A stretch of DNA of 43,808 bases, taken from positions 1 through 43,808 of the forward strand of contig JAGOKC010000008.1 in assembly GCA_017994835.1 (NCBI GenBank), in the 5' to 3' direction. The notes beneath the pieces are model-generated. The model saw only the letters and a program-made list of their open reading frames with translations, ran no database searches and was not told the origin of the DNA. A program made the translations under genes and the position numbers. Each line of letters opens with the position of its first letter. Position 1 is the first letter of the stretch. Positions 28,755 to 37,605 of this stretch are shown here, in pieces. Origin of the DNA: Aquabacterium sp. (GTDB lineage Bacteria; Pseudomonadota; Gammaproteobacteria; Burkholderiales; Burkholderiaceae_C).

Positions 28755-28818
28755 GTATATGGTCACTCTATAGGATCCGATCCAGCCGATTGTGACCCCA
28801 TCTGTTTGACTCCGCTTC

Positions 28819-29793
28819 ATGAAGATCCGTAACCTTGACCTGAGCGACAACCCCATCAACGCCGAACACCGGGCGTTGGGTCTGCCGCCGGTTGAAGACG
28901 ATATCAGCCACCCCTCACGTCACCCAGTGTTGCGTGTTGCCGTGTGGGCTGTGTCTTTTCTGTTGGTTGCGGTGGTGGCGTTTCTGGCAACCCGTCTGTT
29001 CAATGGCACGCATCAGGCAACGGGCTGGGAGTTGATCACACAGACTTTGACGGGTGACGCTTTCTGGAAAGCGGTGGCGGTCGGGTTGCTGGCGCAAACC
29101 GTGGATGGCGCACTGGGCATGGCCTACGGCATCACATCAGCGAGCTTCCTGCTGGCAACCGGTTCCACGCCTGCTGTGGCCAGCGCAAGCGTCCACATCG
29201 CCGAGGTGTTCACGACTGGGGTGTCAGGTATTGCGCATGTGAAGTTGGGCAATGTGAACCGCAGCTTGTTTCTTCGCCTGCTGATTCCGGGGATGTTGGG
29301 TGCCTCGCTAGGGGCCTGGACGGTGTCCTCGGTCGATGCCGCCATCATCAAGCCTTTCATTTCGGTGTATCTGTTTCTGATGGGGTTGTACATCGTCAGC
29401 AAGATTTTCCGCACCATCCAGGTTCGCAAAGAAGCGCCCCGTCATGTGGCCAAGCTGGGTCTGCTGGGAGGCTATGTCGATGCGGTAGGCGGTGGCGGCT
29501 GGGGGCCGGTGGTCACGACCACCCTGGTCGGCACCGGACAGGACCCGCGTACCACCATCGGGTCGGTGAACCTGGCTGAGTTTTTTCTGACGTTCATCAG
29601 TGCGTCGGTGTTCGCCATGTTGATTGACGAAACACCCTGGCCCACGGTAGCGGGCCTGGTGGTGGGGGGCTTGTTTGCTGCGCCGTTTGCCGCCTACCTC
29701 ACCAAACATCTGCATACAAAGTCCCTGCTGGGCATCGTTGGCAGCGTGATTGCGCTGATCAGTGCCTACAATTTGTACCGGGCGCTCTACTGA
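28819..29793 (+). CDS. TauE/SafE family membrane transporter at head of the sulfur cluster
   Basis: 324 residues. A ~38-residue hydrophilic N-terminus precedes about eight membrane helices. Two repeated half-motifs, VDGALGMAYGITSASFLL and VDAVGGGGWGPVVTTTLV, are typical of the TauE/SafE sulfite/sulfonate exporter family. Its place 44 bp before cysI suggests a role in moving sulfate, sulfite or a related anion, though direction and substrate are inferred. The start at 28819 is divergent from the patatin gene, with a 64-bp gap. Confidence 0.85.
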   Translation: MKIRNLDLSDNPINAEHRALGLPPVEDDISHPSRHPVLRVAVWAVSFLLVAVVAFLATRLFNGTHQATGWELITQTLTGDAFWKAVAVGLLAQTVDGALGMAYGITSASFLLATGSTPAVASASVHIAEVFTTGVSGIAHVKLGNVNRSLFLRLLIPGMLGASLGAWTVSSVDAAIIKPFISVYLFLMGLYIVSKIFRTIQVRKEAPRHVAKLGLLGGYVDAVGGGGWGPVVTTTLVGTGQDPRTTIGSVNLAEFFLTFISASVFAMLIDETPWPTVAGLVVGGLFAAPFAAYLTKHLHTKSLLGIVGSVIALISAYNLYRALY

Positions 29794-29837
29794 GGTTGTT
29801 GTACCTCGTCGAGATGGCCCTTTTTTATTGACCAAAC

Positions 29838-31535
29838 ATGTACCAGTACACCGAATTCGACAAACAGTTTGTGCACCAGCGTGCCGCGCAGTTCCGCGAC
29901 CAGCTGACCCGCCATCTTGACGGGCAACTGGCTGATGAGGAGTTTCGCGCATTGCGTTTGCAAAACGGCTGGTACATCCAGCGTCATGCGCCCATGACAC
30001 GCGTGGCGGTCCCTTACGGGGAGTTGTCGAGCCGTCAGTTGCGACAACTGGCTCACATTGCACGCGAATTTGACAAGGGCTACGCGCACTTCACCACCCG
30101 CCACAACTGCCAGTACAACTGGATTCCGCTTGAACGTGCCGCAGATGTGATGGATTTGCTCGCTGATGTGGACATGCACGGCATCCAGACGTCGGGCAAC
30201 TGCATCCGCAACATCTCGACCGACTACCTTGCGGGCATTGCGCCGGATGAAGTGGTCGATCCGCGCCCGTACTGCGAGGTGATTCGCCAGTGGTCGAGCC
30301 TGCATCCGGAATTCGCTTTCCTGCCGCGTAAATTCAAAATTGCAGTGACCGGCGCAACGGAAGATCGCGTCGCATCAAATTGGTACGACATTGGTCTGCA
30401 TGTCCTCAAGAATGATGCGGGTGAAGTGGGTTTTCGCGTCATCGTGGGCGGCGGCATGGGGCGCACCCCGATCATCGGTACCGTGGTGCGAGAGTTCCTG
30501 CCCTGGCAGGAAATTCTGGTCTATATCGAAGCCATCATGCGGGTCTATAACCGCCATGGGCGTCGTGACAACTCTTTCAAGGCGCGCATCAAGATCCTCG
30601 TCAAGGCACTGGGTGAACAGTTCGCCAAGGATGTCGAAGAGGAGTTCGACGCTATTCTCAACCGCGATGTGGGCGGTCGGGACCACCTGATTCCACAGGC
30701 GGAGTTTGACCGTGTGGCTGCTTGCTTTGTGCAGCCCATCAGTGTCGAGGACGTGGCGGGTTCGGTCTGGTTGCCTCCCGCCGATGCGCCGGTGGCTTTC
30801 TTGAAATGGCTGGAGCGCAACACGGTGGCGCACCGGGTCAAAGGCTACCGCGCAGTGACACTGTCACTCAAGCGGGTAGGACAGGCCCCTGGCGACACCA
30901 CCGACGCGCAAATGGATGCAGCGGCCGATCTGGCCGATCGCTTCAGTTGCGGTGAAGTTCGCGTGCGATACGACCAGAATCTGCTGCTGCCCTGGGTGCG
31001 CGAGTCAGACTTGCTGGCACTGTGGGAACAGGCCAAGGCGGCTTCGTTTGCAGTGCCCAATATTGGCCTGCTCAGCGACATGATTGCCTGCCCAGGGGGT
31101 GATTTTTGCGCCCTGGCCAATGCACGCTCGATCCCGATTGCCAATGCGCTGATTGAGCGTTACCAGGATCTCGATGAGCTCTACGACATTGGCGACATCA
31201 ATCTTCACATCAGCGGTTGCATCAATTCTTGCGGCCACCATCACAGCGGCCACATTGGCATTCTGGGCGTGGACAAGGATGGCAGCGAGTGGTATCAGGT
31301 GACGCTGGGAGGGGCGGATGGATCGCATGGTTCGCCCAATGCCACGCCGGGCAAGGTCATTGGCCCTTCGTTTGCATCAGACGAGGTCGCCGATGTGGTT
31401 GAGGCGCTGATCGAGACCTACCGCAGCATCCGCACGGGCAAGGAGACTTTCCTGGAAACGGTGCGCCGTGTCGGCATCGACCCCTTCAAGGCAGCAGGCA
31501 ATGCCGTGCGCCATACGACGGCCAAGGCCGCCTGA
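29838..31535 (+). CDS. cysI: Sulfite reductase hemoprotein subunit (siroheme/[4Fe-4S])
   Basis: 565-residue nitrite/sulfite reductase family protein reducing sulfite to sulfide. The N-terminal half has RHNCQYNW and QTSGNCIRNISTDYLAG; the siroheme–cluster cysteines are in CPGGDFCALANARS and SGCINSCGHHHSGHIGILG (pattern C-x5-C and C-x3-C). Two ferredoxin-like repeat halves are recognisable. The surrounding cys genes point to sulfite rather than nitrite as substrate. No CysJ flavoprotein gene is present, so electrons likely come from ferredoxin. The ATG at 29838 lacks a strong ribosome site. Confidence 0.93.
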   Translation: MYQYTEFDKQFVHQRAAQFRDQLTRHLDGQLADEEFRALRLQNGWYIQRHAPMTRVAVPYGELSSRQLRQLAHIAREFDKGYAHFTTRHNCQYNWIPLERAADVMDLLADVDMHGIQTSGNCIRNISTDYLAGIAPDEVVDPRPYCEVIRQWSSLHPEFAFLPRKFKIAVTGATEDRVASNWYDIGLHVLKNDAGEVGFRVIVGGGMGRTPIIGTVVREFLPWQEILVYIEAIMRVYNRHGRRDNSFKARIKILVKALGEQFAKDVEEEFDAILNRDVGGRDHLIPQAEFDRVAACFVQPISVEDVAGSVWLPPADAPVAFLKWLERNTVAHRVKGYRAVTLSLKRVGQAPGDTTDAQMDAAADLADRFSCGEVRVRYDQNLLLPWVRESDLLALWEQAKAASFAVPNIGLLSDMIACPGGDFCALANARSIPIANALIERYQDLDELYDIGDINLHISGCINSCGHHHSGHIGILGVDKDGSEWYQVTLGGADGSHGSPNATPGKVIGPSFASDEVADVVEALIETYRSIRTGKETFLETVRRVGIDPFKAAGNAVRHTTAKAA

Positions 31536-31563
31536 GTCACCCTCTTCAATTTCCCAGCACACC

Positions 31564-32070
31564 ATGTCCGGACTCACGCTTGAATTTGTCGTTCCACGCA
31601 ACGATCCCTGGCGCAAGCTTGCGGGCGAAGATGGCCCCATCTCGCATCCCAAGCCTGCCGCCCACCTGTTGCTCACGCTGGCGCAGTGGCACGCGGTGCG
31701 CCACACCTGGCCTGTCGATCTGGCCGTCGGGGTGTCGTTCCCGAATGATCACGACGTCGAGGATCTGGCCGAAGACCTGCCGCGATTGGCTCTGATCGAA
31801 TTGCAGTTTCCGAAATGGACCGATGGCCGAGCCTACAGCCAGGCTCGCTTGCTGCGTACCCGCTACCGTTTCAGCGGTGAGGTTCGGGCAGGTGGTGATG
31901 TGGTGGCAGACATGGCCCCCTTGCTTGCGCGTACTGGTTTCAGCTCGGTGGTGTTGCGCGCAGATCAAAACCGCGACATTGCAGAGCGCGCGCTCAAAAT
32001 GTTCACCCCCGTGGGCCACTATCAAGGCGATGCACACGTCACTCAACCGCGCTTCGCTCGCACAGTCTGA
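31564..32070 (+). CDS. DUF934 protein of the sulfur assimilation cluster
   Basis: 168-residue protein. The LAVGVSFPNDHDVEDLAEDLPRL segment and LIELQFPKWTDGRAYSQARLLR are the DUF934 hallmark, with FSGEVRAGGDVVADMAPLLARTGF after them. The family is found almost only beside cysI and cysH in proteobacteria and has no proven biochemical role. It is soluble, has no cysteine cluster motif, and lies between cysI (28 bp) and cysH (6 bp). The ATG at 31564 is the first good start after cysI. Confidence 0.92.
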   Translation: MSGLTLEFVVPRNDPWRKLAGEDGPISHPKPAAHLLLTLAQWHAVRHTWPVDLAVGVSFPNDHDVEDLAEDLPRLALIELQFPKWTDGRAYSQARLLRTRYRFSGEVRAGGDVVADMAPLLARTGFSSVVLRADQNRDIAERALKMFTPVGHYQGDAHVTQPRFARTV

Positions 32071-32076
32071 AGCACC

Positions 32077-32868
32077 ATGAGCGCATCGTCCTCACTGCCC
32101 CCATCATCACCCATCGGTGCAGACGCACCGGCTGGTTCAGCCATCACGCTCTACAACCACCCAAGTGCGGACTACGCAGCCAAGGTGCACGCCACCATCG
32201 AGTTGCTCAAGGCCGCAGCTTTTGAGCACCCAGGCAAGGTCGTGCAGGCCACCAGTCTGGGCGTGGAAGACATGATCGTCACCGACCTGATCGCCCGTTA
32301 CCAGTTGCCCATTGCCATTGGCACGCTGGAGACCGGCATGCTGCATCCGGAAACGACTGCCTTGATTGGCACCATCGAGACGCACTATGCCGACGCGGGT
32401 CTGCATGTCGAGGTGTACAAGCCGGAGGCCGAGGCCGCGATCACATTCGTGATGCAGCACGGCGACAAGGCCATGTACGAAAGCATCGACCTGCGCAAGG
32501 CCTGCTGCGGCATCCGCAAGCTGGAGCCGCTGGGCCGCATGCTGGCCGATCGCAGCGCCTGGATCACGGGTCTGCGCCGCGAACAGTCCAACAACCGTGG
32601 CGAGATGGCTGCGCGCGAACTGGACGACAAGGGCCGTACCAAGTTCAACCCGTTGATCGAGTGGACCTGGGGCGATGTGTGGCACTACGTGTCCGTCAAC
32701 CATGTGCCCTACAACCCGCTGCATGACCAGTTCATGCCCAGCATCGGTTGTGCGCCTTGTACGCGCGCCATCGCCGTGGGCGAGGACTTCCGCGCCGGCC
32801 GCTGGTGGTGGGAAGACGAGAAGGCCAAGGAATGCGGCTTGCATGTCAAGCAGCACGGCGACGCTTAA
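32077..32868 (+). CDS. cysH: Phosphoadenylyl/adenylyl sulfate reductase, APS-type
   Basis: 263 residues of the PAPS/APS reductase family, reducing activated sulfate to sulfite with thioredoxin. TSLGVEDMIVTDLI is the nucleotide site and TGLRREQSNNRG the substrate loop. The paired-cysteine motifs CCGIRKLEPL and CAPCTRAIAVGEDFRAGRW place it in the [4Fe-4S]-containing class that uses adenylyl sulfate directly; the end has the catalytic ECGLH. No APS kinase is in the cluster, which fits. It is 6 bp after the DUF934 gene. Confidence 0.93.
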   Translation: MSASSSLPPSSPIGADAPAGSAITLYNHPSADYAAKVHATIELLKAAAFEHPGKVVQATSLGVEDMIVTDLIARYQLPIAIGTLETGMLHPETTALIGTIETHYADAGLHVEVYKPEAEAAITFVMQHGDKAMYESIDLRKACCGIRKLEPLGRMLADRSAWITGLRREQSNNRGEMAARELDDKGRTKFNPLIEWTWGDVWHYVSVNHVPYNPLHDQFMPSIGCAPCTRAIAVGEDFRAGRWWWEDEKAKECGLHVKQHGDA

Positions 32869-32940
32869 GCGTCGCCCGGATCGCGCAGCACGACGATGGC
32901 TGATGGTGTCAAAAGGCCAACAGATTTGAAAGAAAACAAG

Positions 32941-33891
32941 ATGAGTAATGTGAATCAATTGCTGGCGGATGTGGACCACCGCCACCTGGACGCCCTGGAA
33001 GAAGAAGCCATCTTCATCCTGCGTGAAGTGGCCGCCAGTTTCGAGCGCCCTGCCCTGCTGTTTTCCAGCGGCAAGGACTCGTGCGTGGTGCTGCACCTGG
33101 CCGAAAAAGCCTTCAAGATGAAGAACGCGCAAGGCAAGCTGGAAGGCAAACTGCCCTTCCCGCTGCTGCACGTGGACACCGGCCATAACTTCCCGGAAGT
33201 GATCGCCTTCCGCGAACAGCGTGTGGCTGAAATCGGCGAACGCCTGGTTGTGGCCCACATGGAAGAGTCCATCAAGCGCGGCACCGTGCGTCTGGCCCAC
33301 CCCCTTGAGTCGCGCAACGGCCACCAGACCGTGACCTTGCTGGAAGCCATCGAAGACGGCCGCTTTGACTGCCTGATCGGCGGTGCCCGTCGTGACGAAG
33401 AGAAGGCCCGCGCCAAGGAGCGCATTTTCTCGCACCGTGACAGCTTCGGCCAATGGCAACCCAAGGAGCAACGCCCCGAGCTGTGGAACCTGTTCAACAC
33501 CCGCATCAAACCGGGCGAGCATTTCCGTGCCTTCCCGATCAGCAACTGGACCGAGCTGGATGTGTGGCTGTACATCGCACGCGAGGGCATCCCCTTGCCG
33601 CAGCTGTATTTCAAGCACCCCCGTCAGGTGATCCGTCGCAAAGGGTTGTTGGTGCCGTTGACCGACGTCACCCCGACTCAAGCTGGGGAAGTGGTCGAGA
33701 CCGTTGAGGTTCGTTTCCGCACCGTGGGTGACATGACCTGCACCTGCCCGGTCGAATCAACCGCTGCCAGTGCCGCCGACATCGTCGCCGAGACCCTGCT
33801 CGTGACCGTGAGTGAGCGTGGCGCGACCCGCATGGATGACCGCACGTCCGAGGCCTCGATGGAGCGCCGCAAGAAGGAAGGATATTTCTGA
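32941..33891 (+). CDS. cysD: Sulfate adenylyltransferase subunit 2
   Basis: 316-residue ATP-pyrophosphatase-fold subunit that makes APS from ATP and sulfate with CysN. LLFSSGKDSCVVLHLAEKAF is the PP-loop, and LLHVDTGHNFPEV, GGARRDEEKARAKERIFS and FPISNWTELDVWLYI are CysD blocks. The ATG at 32941 (MSNVNQLLADVDHRHLDALE) is chosen; the frame is open 15 codons earlier without a ribosome site. Its stop overlaps the cysN start by one base (TGATG). Confidence 0.95.
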   Translation: MSNVNQLLADVDHRHLDALEEEAIFILREVAASFERPALLFSSGKDSCVVLHLAEKAFKMKNAQGKLEGKLPFPLLHVDTGHNFPEVIAFREQRVAEIGERLVVAHMEESIKRGTVRLAHPLESRNGHQTVTLLEAIEDGRFDCLIGGARRDEEKARAKERIFSHRDSFGQWQPKEQRPELWNLFNTRIKPGEHFRAFPISNWTELDVWLYIAREGIPLPQLYFKHPRQVIRRKGLLVPLTDVTPTQAGEVVETVEVRFRTVGDMTCTCPVESTAASAADIVAETLLVTVSERGATRMDDRTSEASMERRKKEGYF

Positions 33892-35228
33892 TGAACACCG
33901 TGATTCACAACGAGGCCACAGAAGAACTGGCGCACAAGGCCTTGCGCTTTCTGACTGCTGGCAGCGTGGACGATGGCAAGAGCACCCTGATCGGTCGTCT
34001 GCTGTTTGACAGCCGAGCCATTCTGGCCGACCAGCTGGATGCGCTCGAAAAGCGCGCCGCCGGTGCCCCCATCGACCTGTCGCTGCTGACCGACGGCCTG
34101 GAAGCCGAGCGCGAGCAAGGCATCACCATTGATGTGGCTTACCGCTACTTTGCGACCAAAGCCCGCAAGTTCATCATCGCTGATGCCCCCGGTCACGAGC
34201 AGTACACCCGCAACATGGTGACCGCTGCTGCGGGCTCGGACGCCGCCGTGGTGCTGGTGGACATCACCAAGATCGACTGGAAATCCCGCACCGAAGCAAT
34301 GCACGTGCCGCTGCTGGCCCAGACCCGCCGTCACAGCCTGTTGGCCCACCTGTTGCGTGTGCCCTCGATCGTTTTTGCGATCAACAAGCTCGACGCCATC
34401 GAGGACGACACCGAGACCGCCTTCAACAACGTCAAGGCCTCACTGGAAGCGTTTGCAGCGCATGCCGGGTTCGAGGTCAGGGGCGTGATCCCCGTGTCGG
34501 CCCTGCGCGGCGACAATGTGACCACGCCCAGCGCGAATTGGCCCTGGTACAGCGGCCCCACGCTGCTGCAGGTGCTCGAGCAACTGCCTGTGACCGATGA
34601 ACGCCATGACGGTGCCTTGCTGCATCCGGTTCAGTACGTCACCCGCGACAGCGTGGGTGAAGGCGACGCATCTGCCTCGGGGACAGGCCATCAATACCGC
34701 GCCTTCTGGGGCCGCATTGCCCACGGATGCGTGAAAGCTGGCGACGAAGTGCAGATGTTCCCCTCGGGTGAAACCGCCATCGTCGCCGAAGTGCGTCACG
34801 CTGCTTTGGTGGTCGATCAATGCGAAGCTGGTCAGTCTGCGGGGATCGTGCTGGATCGTCAGGTGGACATCTCGCGCGGCGACTGGATTCACACGCCTGG
34901 CAGCATCCAGCCTACTGCCGAGTTCAATGCCACGCTGGCGTGGTTAGACACCGAACCAGCCGTGGTGGGACGCAAATACTGGGTGCGTCACGGCAACCGC
35001 TGGGTTCAGGCCCGCATCACCACGATCGTCAACAAACTCGACATTCACACCTTGTCAGATCAAGAAGCGAGCGAATTGTCGGTTAACGAGATCGGAACTG
35101 TGCAGATTCAGACACAACAGGCTTTGCCGGTTGAAGCTTACGTGGACAATCGGGTCGGTGGCGCCTTGATCGTGGTGGATCCGACCACGAACCGCACCAG
35201 CGGTGCATTGCTGGTCAAGGCTGCCTGA
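33891..35228 (+). CDS. cysN: Sulfate adenylyltransferase subunit 1 (GTPase)
   Basis: 445-residue translation-factor-type GTPase that drives APS formation by CysD. G1 GSVDDGKSTLIGRLLFDS, switch region GITIDVAYRYFATKARKF, G3 DAPGHEQYTRNMVT and G4 NKLDAIEDD are intact. Domains II and III follow to residue 445. It has no CysC kinase extension. The start overlaps the cysD stop, indicating coupled translation of the two subunits. Confidence 0.96.
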   Translation: MNTVIHNEATEELAHKALRFLTAGSVDDGKSTLIGRLLFDSRAILADQLDALEKRAAGAPIDLSLLTDGLEAEREQGITIDVAYRYFATKARKFIIADAPGHEQYTRNMVTAAAGSDAAVVLVDITKIDWKSRTEAMHVPLLAQTRRHSLLAHLLRVPSIVFAINKLDAIEDDTETAFNNVKASLEAFAAHAGFEVRGVIPVSALRGDNVTTPSANWPWYSGPTLLQVLEQLPVTDERHDGALLHPVQYVTRDSVGEGDASASGTGHQYRAFWGRIAHGCVKAGDEVQMFPSGETAIVAEVRHAALVVDQCEAGQSAGIVLDRQVDISRGDWIHTPGSIQPTAEFNATLAWLDTEPAVVGRKYWVRHGNRWVQARITTIVNKLDIHTLSDQEASELSVNEIGTVQIQTQQALPVEAYVDNRVGGALIVVDPTTNRTSGALLVKAA

Positions 35229-35258
35229 TTCAGACTCAGTTCAAGCCTGCCTACCATC

Positions 35259-36074
35259 ATGACTCAGCCCTGCTCTCTGGTTAACGCGAAAATTGTCTTC
35301 ATTGGGGCCGGGCCTGGGCAGGCTGATCTGATCACGGTCCGGGGCAGCCGTATCCTCGCGCAGGCACACGTGGTGCTGTACGACGCGCTGTCCGACGAAG
35401 CGCTGCGCGACCTGGCTCCGCAAGCCTCCTGGATTGACGTGGGCAAGCGCGGTTTTTCAGGCAAAGAGGGCAGCGACTTCAACGGTCAAACCCGCATCAA
35501 CCAGTTGCTGGTTGAGCAGTCACTGGCCGTGGGCGCGATTCATGGCGAGAACGGACTGGTGGTTCGACTCAAAGGGGGAGACCCCAGCCTGTTCGGCCGC
35601 CTCGAAGAAGAATTACACGTGCTATACGACGCTGGCATTCCCTGCGAGGTGGTACCGGGTGTGACGTCGGCTTTGGCCGCTGCGGCCGCGACCCAGCGAC
35701 CTTTGACACGGCGGGGCACAGGCCGCAGCGTGGCTTTCACCACCGCCATGACGCGTACGGGGGATCTGCAATGTGGTTTGGGCCCCGGTCAGCGCGCAGA
35801 CACGGAAGTGTTTTATATGGCGGGCCGCCAACTCGAACCTTTGTCTAAAGGTTTGCTGGAGGCGAGTTGGCCCGCAGAGACCACAGTCAGTGTCGTGTCA
35901 CGCGCAGGATGGCCTGACATGCGTCACTCGATGCACACGGTTGGCACACTGGGCAGAGCCAGCGAGATTCACGCGGGTCGGCCGACACTGGTGATTGTGG
36001 GCACCGGTGCCACCGATATTCCTGAACAACCTTTGACCCATATCGCCTTATGCGGTGAAGGTCGTAGCGCCTGA
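35259..36074 (+). CDS. cobA: Uroporphyrinogen-III C-methyltransferase
   Basis: 271-residue single-domain SUMT, making precorrin-2 from uroporphyrinogen III with SAM for the siroheme of CysI. FIGAGPGQADLITVRGSRIL, VVRLKGGDPSLFGRLEEEL and VVPGVTSALAAAAATQ are the SUMT signature blocks, with PLTRRGTGRSVAFTTAM after them. It is not fused to the CysG dehydrogenase/ferrochelatase domain, so those steps must come from elsewhere. It is 30 bp after cysN and probably in the same operon. Confidence 0.93.
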   Translation: MTQPCSLVNAKIVFIGAGPGQADLITVRGSRILAQAHVVLYDALSDEALRDLAPQASWIDVGKRGFSGKEGSDFNGQTRINQLLVEQSLAVGAIHGENGLVVRLKGGDPSLFGRLEEELHVLYDAGIPCEVVPGVTSALAAAAATQRPLTRRGTGRSVAFTTAMTRTGDLQCGLGPGQRADTEVFYMAGRQLEPLSKGLLEASWPAETTVSVVSRAGWPDMRHSMHTVGTLGRASEIHAGRPTLVIVGTGATDIPEQPLTHIALCGEGRSA

Positions 36075-36132
36075 AAGCGTTGCAGCCCGTTAAAATCGAA
36101 AATTACCCTTTAACCGTTACAAGAGACCTGAC

Positions 36133-36456
36133 ATGACCCACGTCGTCACCGAAGCCTGCATCAAATGCAAATACACGGACTGTGTGGACGTGTGCCCGGT
36201 GGACTGCTTCCGCGAAGGCCCCAACTTCCTGGTGATTGATCCTGACGAGTGCATTGACTGCGCCGTGTGCATCCCAGAGTGCCCTGTCAACGCCATCCTT
36301 CCCGAAGAAGATGTGCCGGGCAACCAGCAGCAGTTCATTCAAATCAACGCGGATCTGGCCAAGAACTGGCCCAGCATCACGAAGCGCAAGGACGCCCTGC
36401 CTGACGCGGACAACTGGAAAGACACCCCCAACAAGCTGGGTGATCTGATCCGCTGA
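36133..36456 (+). CDS. fdxA: 7Fe ferredoxin FdxA
   Basis: 107-residue two-cluster ferredoxin. [18 protein letters not shown] supplies the [3Fe-4S]/[4Fe-4S] ligands at the N-terminus and [16 protein letters not shown] the second set. The long C-terminal tail ([17 protein letters not shown]) is typical of proteobacterial FdxA. It has an AAGAG ribosome site and lies 58 bp after cobA, ahead of a ferredoxin–NADP reductase, and so is a likely electron donor for the sulfite reductase upstream. Confidence 0.96.
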   Translation: MTHVVTEACIKCKYTDCVDVCPVDCFREGPNFLVIDPDECIDCAVCIPECPVNAILPEEDVPGNQQQFIQINADLAKNWPSITKRKDALPDADNWKDTPNKLGDLIR

Positions 36457-36478
36457 CCTTGCCGTGACCCAGCCCTTG

Positions 36479-37549
36479 ATGACGAACACCGATGCCGTGG
36501 TCATCGGGGCCGGTCCGGTGGGCCTGTTTCAGGTTTTCCAGCTCGGTTTGCTGGGTTTGAAAACCCACCTCATCGACGTGCTGCCTGAAGTTGGCGGCCA
36601 GTGCGTGGCGCTGTACCCCGACAAGCCTATTTACGACGTTCCTGGCCTGCCAATGTGCTCAGGTCGTGAGCTTGCCCAGCAGTTGCTGACGCAGGCACGG
36701 CCATTTCTGCCCGTGGATGCAGTATCAGGTCAATGTGCCAATCTGCATCTGGGGCAACTCGTCAGTCAGTTGCGAGCGCAGCCCGATGGCGGTTTCGTGG
36801 TCGAAACCGACCACGGCGTGCGTTTGTGCGCCCGTACCGTTTTTGTGGCGGCAGGTGCTGGTGCCTTTGTGCCGCGCACACTCAATCTGCCCTCCCTGGA
36901 CGGGGCATGCAACCTCCACTACCACCTTGATGACGCCGCGCCGGCTGCCTGGGCTGGTCAGCGCGTGGTGATCGCCGGAGGAGGCGACGAGGCCCTGAGC
37001 GCCGCGCTGACATTGTCCAACCTGCCCGATGGCGAACGCCCCGCCACACTGACCCTGCTGCATCGACGTGACCAGTTTCAGGCCGATGCAACCCTGGATG
37101 CGGCGATACGCAAGTTGTTGGCAGCCCAAAGACTGCAATTGGTCGTGGGCATGCCCTCGGGTGTGGATGTGCAAGACGGCAAGGTCGTCAGCCTGACCTT
37201 GCTTGGGCCTGACAGCATGAGCCGCGAATTGCAATTGGACAGGTTGCTGGTTCGTCAGGGCATGAGCCCCAAGCTGGGCCCGCTCAGTCAATGGGGTCTG
37301 ACACTGGAGCGCAAGCAGGTGAGCGTGTCTGCCGCCACGTTTGAGAGCAGCACGGCGGGCGTGTACGCCGTGGGCGACATCAACATCTACCCTGGCAAAA
37401 AACGCCTGTTGCTGTGCGGCTTCCATGAGGCGACGCTGGCCGCCCACGCGGCAGCGGCGGCGCTCCATCCCGAGGCACCGCCCCACCTGCTCTACACCAC
37501 CACAAGCCCGCTGCTGCACCAGCGCTTGGGCGTGCAACCCACACGCTGA
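36479..37549 (+). CDS. Ferredoxin–NADP reductase, thioredoxin-reductase-like
   Basis: About 356 residues of the TrxB-like FNR family. An FAD-binding GAGPVGLFQVFQLG sits near the N-terminus, then GGQCVALYPDKPIYDVPGLP; VVIAGGGDEALSAALTL is the NADPH site, and GVYAVGDINIYPGKKRLLLCGFHE is the C-terminal FAD motif. There is no redox-active CxxC, so it is not a thioredoxin reductase. It probably passes electrons between NADPH and the FdxA encoded just upstream. The start could be ATG 36479 or GTG 36464; neither has a good ribosome site. Confidence 0.88.
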   Translation: MTNTDAVVIGAGPVGLFQVFQLGLLGLKTHLIDVLPEVGGQCVALYPDKPIYDVPGLPMCSGRELAQQLLTQARPFLPVDAVSGQCANLHLGQLVSQLRAQPDGGFVVETDHGVRLCARTVFVAAGAGAFVPRTLNLPSLDGACNLHYHLDDAAPAAWAGQRVVIAGGGDEALSAALTLSNLPDGERPATLTLLHRRDQFQADATLDAAIRKLLAAQRLQLVVGMPSGVDVQDGKVVSLTLLGPDSMSRELQLDRLLVRQGMSPKLGPLSQWGLTLERKQVSVSAATFESSTAGVYAVGDINIYPGKKRLLLCGFHEATLAAHAAAAALHPEAPPHLLYTTTSPLLHQRLGVQPTR

Positions 37550-37605
37550 CATCACCCTTTCATGCCGCATGCCCAACCCGGGTTCAATGTGAGCATAAAA
37601 TGCGG

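Noticed and set aside
29794-29827. GAGGT/ACCTC short stem and later T run before cysI, considered as a terminator
   Set aside because: The T run is about 15 bp from a weak 5-bp stem, so it is not a credible intrinsic terminator, and the genes are likely co-transcribed.
32137-33681. 514-codon minus-strand open frame across cysH and cysD
   Set aside because: It spans two clear genes and their gap and has no recognisable motif.
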